Program-made: the position numbers and the translations under genes
Assembly: GCA_002309655.1 (NCBI GenBank)
Contig: DBXM01000005.1
Coordinates: 1 to 25,928 of the forward strand
Length of the DNA: 25,928 nt
Direction of reading: 5' to 3'
From: Mageeibacillus sp. UBA1212
Lineage (GTDB): Bacteria; Bacillota; Clostridia; UBA1212
The notes under the pieces: model-generated
What the model was told of the DNA's origin: nothing
Databases searched by the model: none
The model's input: the letters and a program-made list of their open reading frames with translations, nothing else
Shown here: positions 23,672-25,928 of the stretch, one piece after another
How the letters are laid out: every line of letters begins with the position of its first letter
Position numbering within the stretch: the stretch's first letter is position 1

Positions 23672-23723
23672 TAAAAAAGAGGCCGTCCGCCTCCCGCAAA
23701 ATCACGGGCACGCGAACAGCCTC
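23672..23723 (-). terminator. Terminator of the PPATG surface-protein gene
   Basis: GAGGCCGTCCGC (23679-23690) and GCGAACAGCCTC (23712-23723) form a long, slightly mismatched stem. On the minus strand it is followed by TTTTTT (23673-23678). Confidence 0.85.
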
Positions 23724-23753
23724 TATTATTAAGTATTCTTTAAAGGAAAGTTA

Positions 23754-24881
23754 TCAGAAAGCTTTCTTCTTAAGAATAACGAGCGCGACCGCAACAGCAG
23801 CGATCACGAAGATCACGAGGGAAGCGTCGCCGGTAGCCGGAGGATTCACAGGAGTGTCTCCGCCGGAAGCAGAGCCCTCAGCCGGGTTAGCAGCGAAGAA
23901 TTCGCCTTCAACAACGTCGCCGACAACGATGAACGCGAAGGTTCCGTTGCCCTTGTTGCCTGCGTTGACCAGATACTCAATGTTCGGAACTTCAGCTTCA
24001 GCCGCATGGTCGAGAACCATGTATGAGCCGTCGTTGGTGCCGTTGAGGTGGTCGCCGCCAACGGATACTTTGAAGACGTAGGTGCCTGCCTCAGCCGGAG
24101 CGGAGAGATTCAGAACTGCGGGAGGATTGCCGTTGGTAACAGCAACAACCGTGGCGGTCTCAACCGGAGCCTTGGACATGGAAGTCTCAATGTTGGTGTC
24201 GAACTTGAAGAGCTCAAGGGTGTAGGTTACGGGAACTTCCTTGCTCATTTCGCTTGCCCAGAAGGTGGTGAGCTTAACCGTGGTGAAAGCGCCGGTGGTG
24301 GTGAACTTCGCAGCGGCATATTCGCCGGGCTGGTTCATCCAGATAGCGTTTCCGTCAACCGGGTTGTTGACTCCGGCAACCGCGGTGTGCTCCTCAGTCG
24401 TGGGAGCCGAGCTTCCGCCGTCACCGACAACGAGGGTGAAGGTGTGGCCGACTTCGGTCTCATTGTTCTCGTATCTTGCGCAGATCTCGATCGTGTATGT
24501 TCCGTCGGGAAGAGCGTCGATGCCGGTCAGTTCCATGAGATCATCATCTTTGCCGAATCCGGTGTGCGGTCCGCCGGGAACAACAGGCTCCTGGCCGTCC
24601 TTGTTGAAAGCGCTGGCAACGTCCGCTCTGTCGCGGTAGTTGTCGGGAAGTGCTTTCTCAACGCCGTCAAGGGTGTAGAACATCTCTTTGAGAGCGCTCT
24701 GCTCAGATCCGCAGTATGCCCATCCGATGATGTAGAGCTTGTCTCCCGGGTTGATGTTGATAGTGCTCTGGCTCTTAACGATTGATCCGCCGACGGAGTC
24801 AAGGTTGACAACCGCAAACGCAGGAACCGCAAGTGCGATAGTGAACGCTACTGCCAGTACTATTGCAAGTAACTTTTTCAT
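23754..24881 (-). CDS. Secreted surface protein with PPATG wall-anchor motif
   Basis: 375 residues. The signal peptide covers 1-23 (cleavage after AFA). The mature part has two beta-rich regions (about 24-155 and 160-335) joined by a Ser/Thr/Glu-containing spacer; no family is recognised with confidence. The end is NPPATGDA (346-353), a hydrophobic segment and KKKAF, the layout of a sortase substrate with PPATG in place of LPxTG. GGAGG sits ten bases before the ATG, the promoter is near consensus, and the leader has a stable hairpin; codon use is less extreme than elsewhere. Together these suggest an abundant envelope protein. Confidence 0.8.
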   Translation of the reverse strand: MKKLLAIVLAVAFTIALAVPAFAVVNLDSVGGSIVKSQSTININPGDKLYIIGWAYCGSEQSALKEMFYTLDGVEKALPDNYRDRADVASAFNKDGQEPVVPGGPHTGFGKDDDLMELTGIDALPDGTYTIEICARYENNETEVGHTFTLVVGDGGSSAPTTEEHTAVAGVNNPVDGNAIWMNQPGEYAAAKFTTTGAFTTVKLTTFWASEMSKEVPVTYTLELFKFDTNIETSMSKAPVETATVVAVTNGNPPAVLNLSAPAEAGTYVFKVSVGGDHLNGTNDGSYMVLDHAAEAEVPNIEYLVNAGNKGNGTFAFIVVGDVVEGEFFAANPAEGSASGGDTPVNPPATGDASLVIFVIAAVAVALVILKKKAF

Positions 24882-24907
24882 AATAGAAGGTCCTCCATTA
24901 GTTTTTT

Positions 24908-24961
24908 GGCGGCAAACCGCCTTTGATTATTGATTATAACACATTCATTCACGCTTTGCAA
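24908..24961 (-). promoter_or_regulatory. Promoter and leader hairpin of the PPATG surface protein
   Basis: On the minus strand TTGCAA (24956-24961) and TATAAT (24933-24938) are 17 bases apart, with TG one base before the -10. The transcript soon forms a GGCGG/CCGCC hairpin (24908-24921) ahead of the GGAGG, a layout that can stabilise mRNA of highly expressed genes. Confidence 0.8.
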
Positions 24962-24965
24962 CATG

Positions 24966-25002
24966 AAAAAAGCAAAAGGGAAGAGCGCAAAACTCCTCCC
25001 TT
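24966..25002 (-). terminator. Terminator of the metallo-hydrolase gene
   Basis: AAGGGAAGAG (24976-24985) and CTCCTCCCTT (24993-25002) form a 10-bp stem with one mismatch. On the minus strand TTGCTTTTTT follows. It lies about 110 bases past the stop and just before the next promoter. Confidence 0.85.
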
Positions 25003-25110
25003 AAATTCTGTCAGGTCTTCATTTCAGCTTCAAACAACGCTTTTCCCCGGGTCCTTCAAAGCCGCCAAATGACCTTAAACAAGGCAAAAACTTCTTTCAG
25101 CCCCTGAACG

Positions 25111-25928
25111 TCAGTTCTCCGCCGCTTCCGGCACCTTTTCCGTCGTCACGGTGATCGTTTTCCCGTCGCTGTGCATGACCACGTCGCCGTGGAGGTCGTT
25201 CCTGTAGAACTCCGCGCCGGTCTGTTCGAGGCGCTTGACGGTGCTCTTGTCCGGGTAGCCGAGCTTGTTTTCGGTGCCGACCTGCATGCAGATGTACTTC
25301 GGATTGACCGTGGAGAGGAACTTTTTGACGTTGCCGGCGGAGCTTCCGTGGTGGTCGGCTTTGAAAACGTCCGCGGTGAGGTCCTCGCCGGATTTCAGCA
25401 GCTGCGACTCGACCGTCGCCGAGATGTCTGCGCAGAGCAGGAACGTATTTTCGCCGTACGTGAACTTGATGCAGATCGAGCAGTTGTTGAGGTTGTTCGG
25501 GTCGTCCTTTAAGGGGCCGATGACCTTGAACGAGCCGCCGCCGAGAGTATAGACCGCGCCGACCTCGGGGTTGACGGTGTTGATCTTGCGCTCCTCGATG
25601 ATCGAGAGAAGGTTCTTGAACGGCTCCTCCGTGCAGCGCTGTTCGAGGTTGATGAACATGGTCTCGAACGGGAACGCCTCAATGATTTCCGGCATTCCGC
25701 CGACGTGGTCCGCGTGGCCGTGGGTCACCATAATGTACTTCAGCTCCGTGACGCCCTGCGCCTTGATGTAGCTGACCATTTTCTCGCCCCTGCCGACGTT
25801 GCCCGAGTCGATGACCATCGCCTCGCCGTCGCAAACGAGAAGCATTCCGTCGCCGGTGCCGATGTCGATAAAGTGCAGGTCGAAGCCCTTTTTGATCTCA
25901 GGCGTCGGCTCCTCGGTGGGTTCCTCGG
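25111..25928 (-). CDS. Secreted metallo-beta-lactamase-fold hydrolase, 5' end outside the window
   Basis: Partial: the frame stays open to the right edge. An ATG at 25845 is internal, because the upstream codons read GFDLHFIDIGTGDG, the first strand of the fold. The His-rich metal motif THGHADHVGG and a second site ADHHGSS are present, as in ComEC/Rec2-type C-terminal domains and related secreted hydrolases that may act on nucleic acids or phosphoesters. Before the domain comes EEPTEEPTPE, a Thr/Pro/Glu linker like those of the other exported proteins here, so a signal peptide or lipid anchor is expected outside the window. Substrate unknown. No competence genes are visible nearby. Confidence 0.85.
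   Translation of the reverse strand, partial: EEPTEEPTPEIKKGFDLHFIDIGTGDGMLLVCDGEAMVIDSGNVGRGEKMVSYIKAQGVTELKYIMVTHGHADHVGGMPEIIEAFPFETMFINLEQRCTEEPFKNLLSIIEERKINTVNPEVGAVYTLGGGSFKVIGPLKDDPNNLNNCSICIKFTYGENTFLLCADISATVESQLLKSGEDLTADVFKADHHGSSAGNVKKFLSTVNPKYICMQVGTENKLGYPDKSTVKRLEQTGAEFYRNDLHGDVVMHSDGKTITVTTEKVPEAAEN

Larger units (their letters stand above)
23442..23753. other. Intergenic region upstream of metY
   Basis: This 312-base gap contains the metY leader (about 113 bases with no known riboswitch recognised), the metY promoter with its iterated upstream sites, and the terminator of the surface-protein gene, all listed separately. No coding sequence is supported. Confidence 0.6.

Overview
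The window reads as a chromosomal segment of a GC-rich member of the Firmicutes, probably an uncultured clostridial (Oscillospirales/Christensenellales-like) gut bacterium. This is inferred from strong AGGAGG-type ribosome binding sites, SigA-like promoters with 17-bp spacers, a clostridial-style pyrimidine operon with pyrI and pyrK, many secreted proteins with Thr/Pro/Glu-rich linkers, a sortase-like tail and serpin and CotH proteins. No rRNA, tRNA or CRISPR array was recognised.

Left block (1-5050, + strand): a secreted CotH-family protein; a two-gene cassette in which a small Xre/sigma-region-4 hybrid regulator overlaps (ATGA) a single-pass membrane protein whose outside domain is a complete serpin; and a lipoprotein of unknown function. 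All three transcription units have recognisable promoters, and each carries a TTTCC(C)GG motif at nearly the same place just upstream of its -10 box, suggesting a common regulator. The regulator-serpin pair looks like a transmembrane signalling module and is the most unusual system here.

Pyrimidine block (5151-14680, - strand): pyrC, carB, pyrK, pyrD, pyrF, pyrE, pyrB, pyrI. This covers UMP synthesis except carA, the glutaminase subunit, which is not in the window. pyrC has a near-ideal promoter and a leader hairpin that looks like a PyrR-binding loop just before its ribosome binding site. The pyrC-carB gap holds two 16-bp perfect palindromes and a family of short repeats. The carB-pyrK gap is filled by a 219-bp element with terminal inverted repeats (MITE-like).

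Middle block (14877-18166): two lower-GC minus-strand genes (an unknown 149-aa protein and an orphan DUF3320-type domain protein), then a plus-strand secreted protein with two diverged copies of one domain and a GCGS tail anchor like that of the CotH protein. A bidirectional terminator closes it.

Right block (18199-25928, - strand): a DUF1538 membrane protein (both halves fused in one chain), two PII-like proteins, then the tRNA editing hydrolase AlaX. Upstream lie metY (O-acetylhomoserine sulfhydrylase) with an iterated operator-like array at its promoter, an abundant-looking secreted protein with a PPATG wall-anchor motif, and the 3' part of a secreted metallo-beta-lactamase-fold hydrolase running off the window edge. 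The DUF1538/PII set probably forms a regulated ion transport unit, and a structured leader precedes it.
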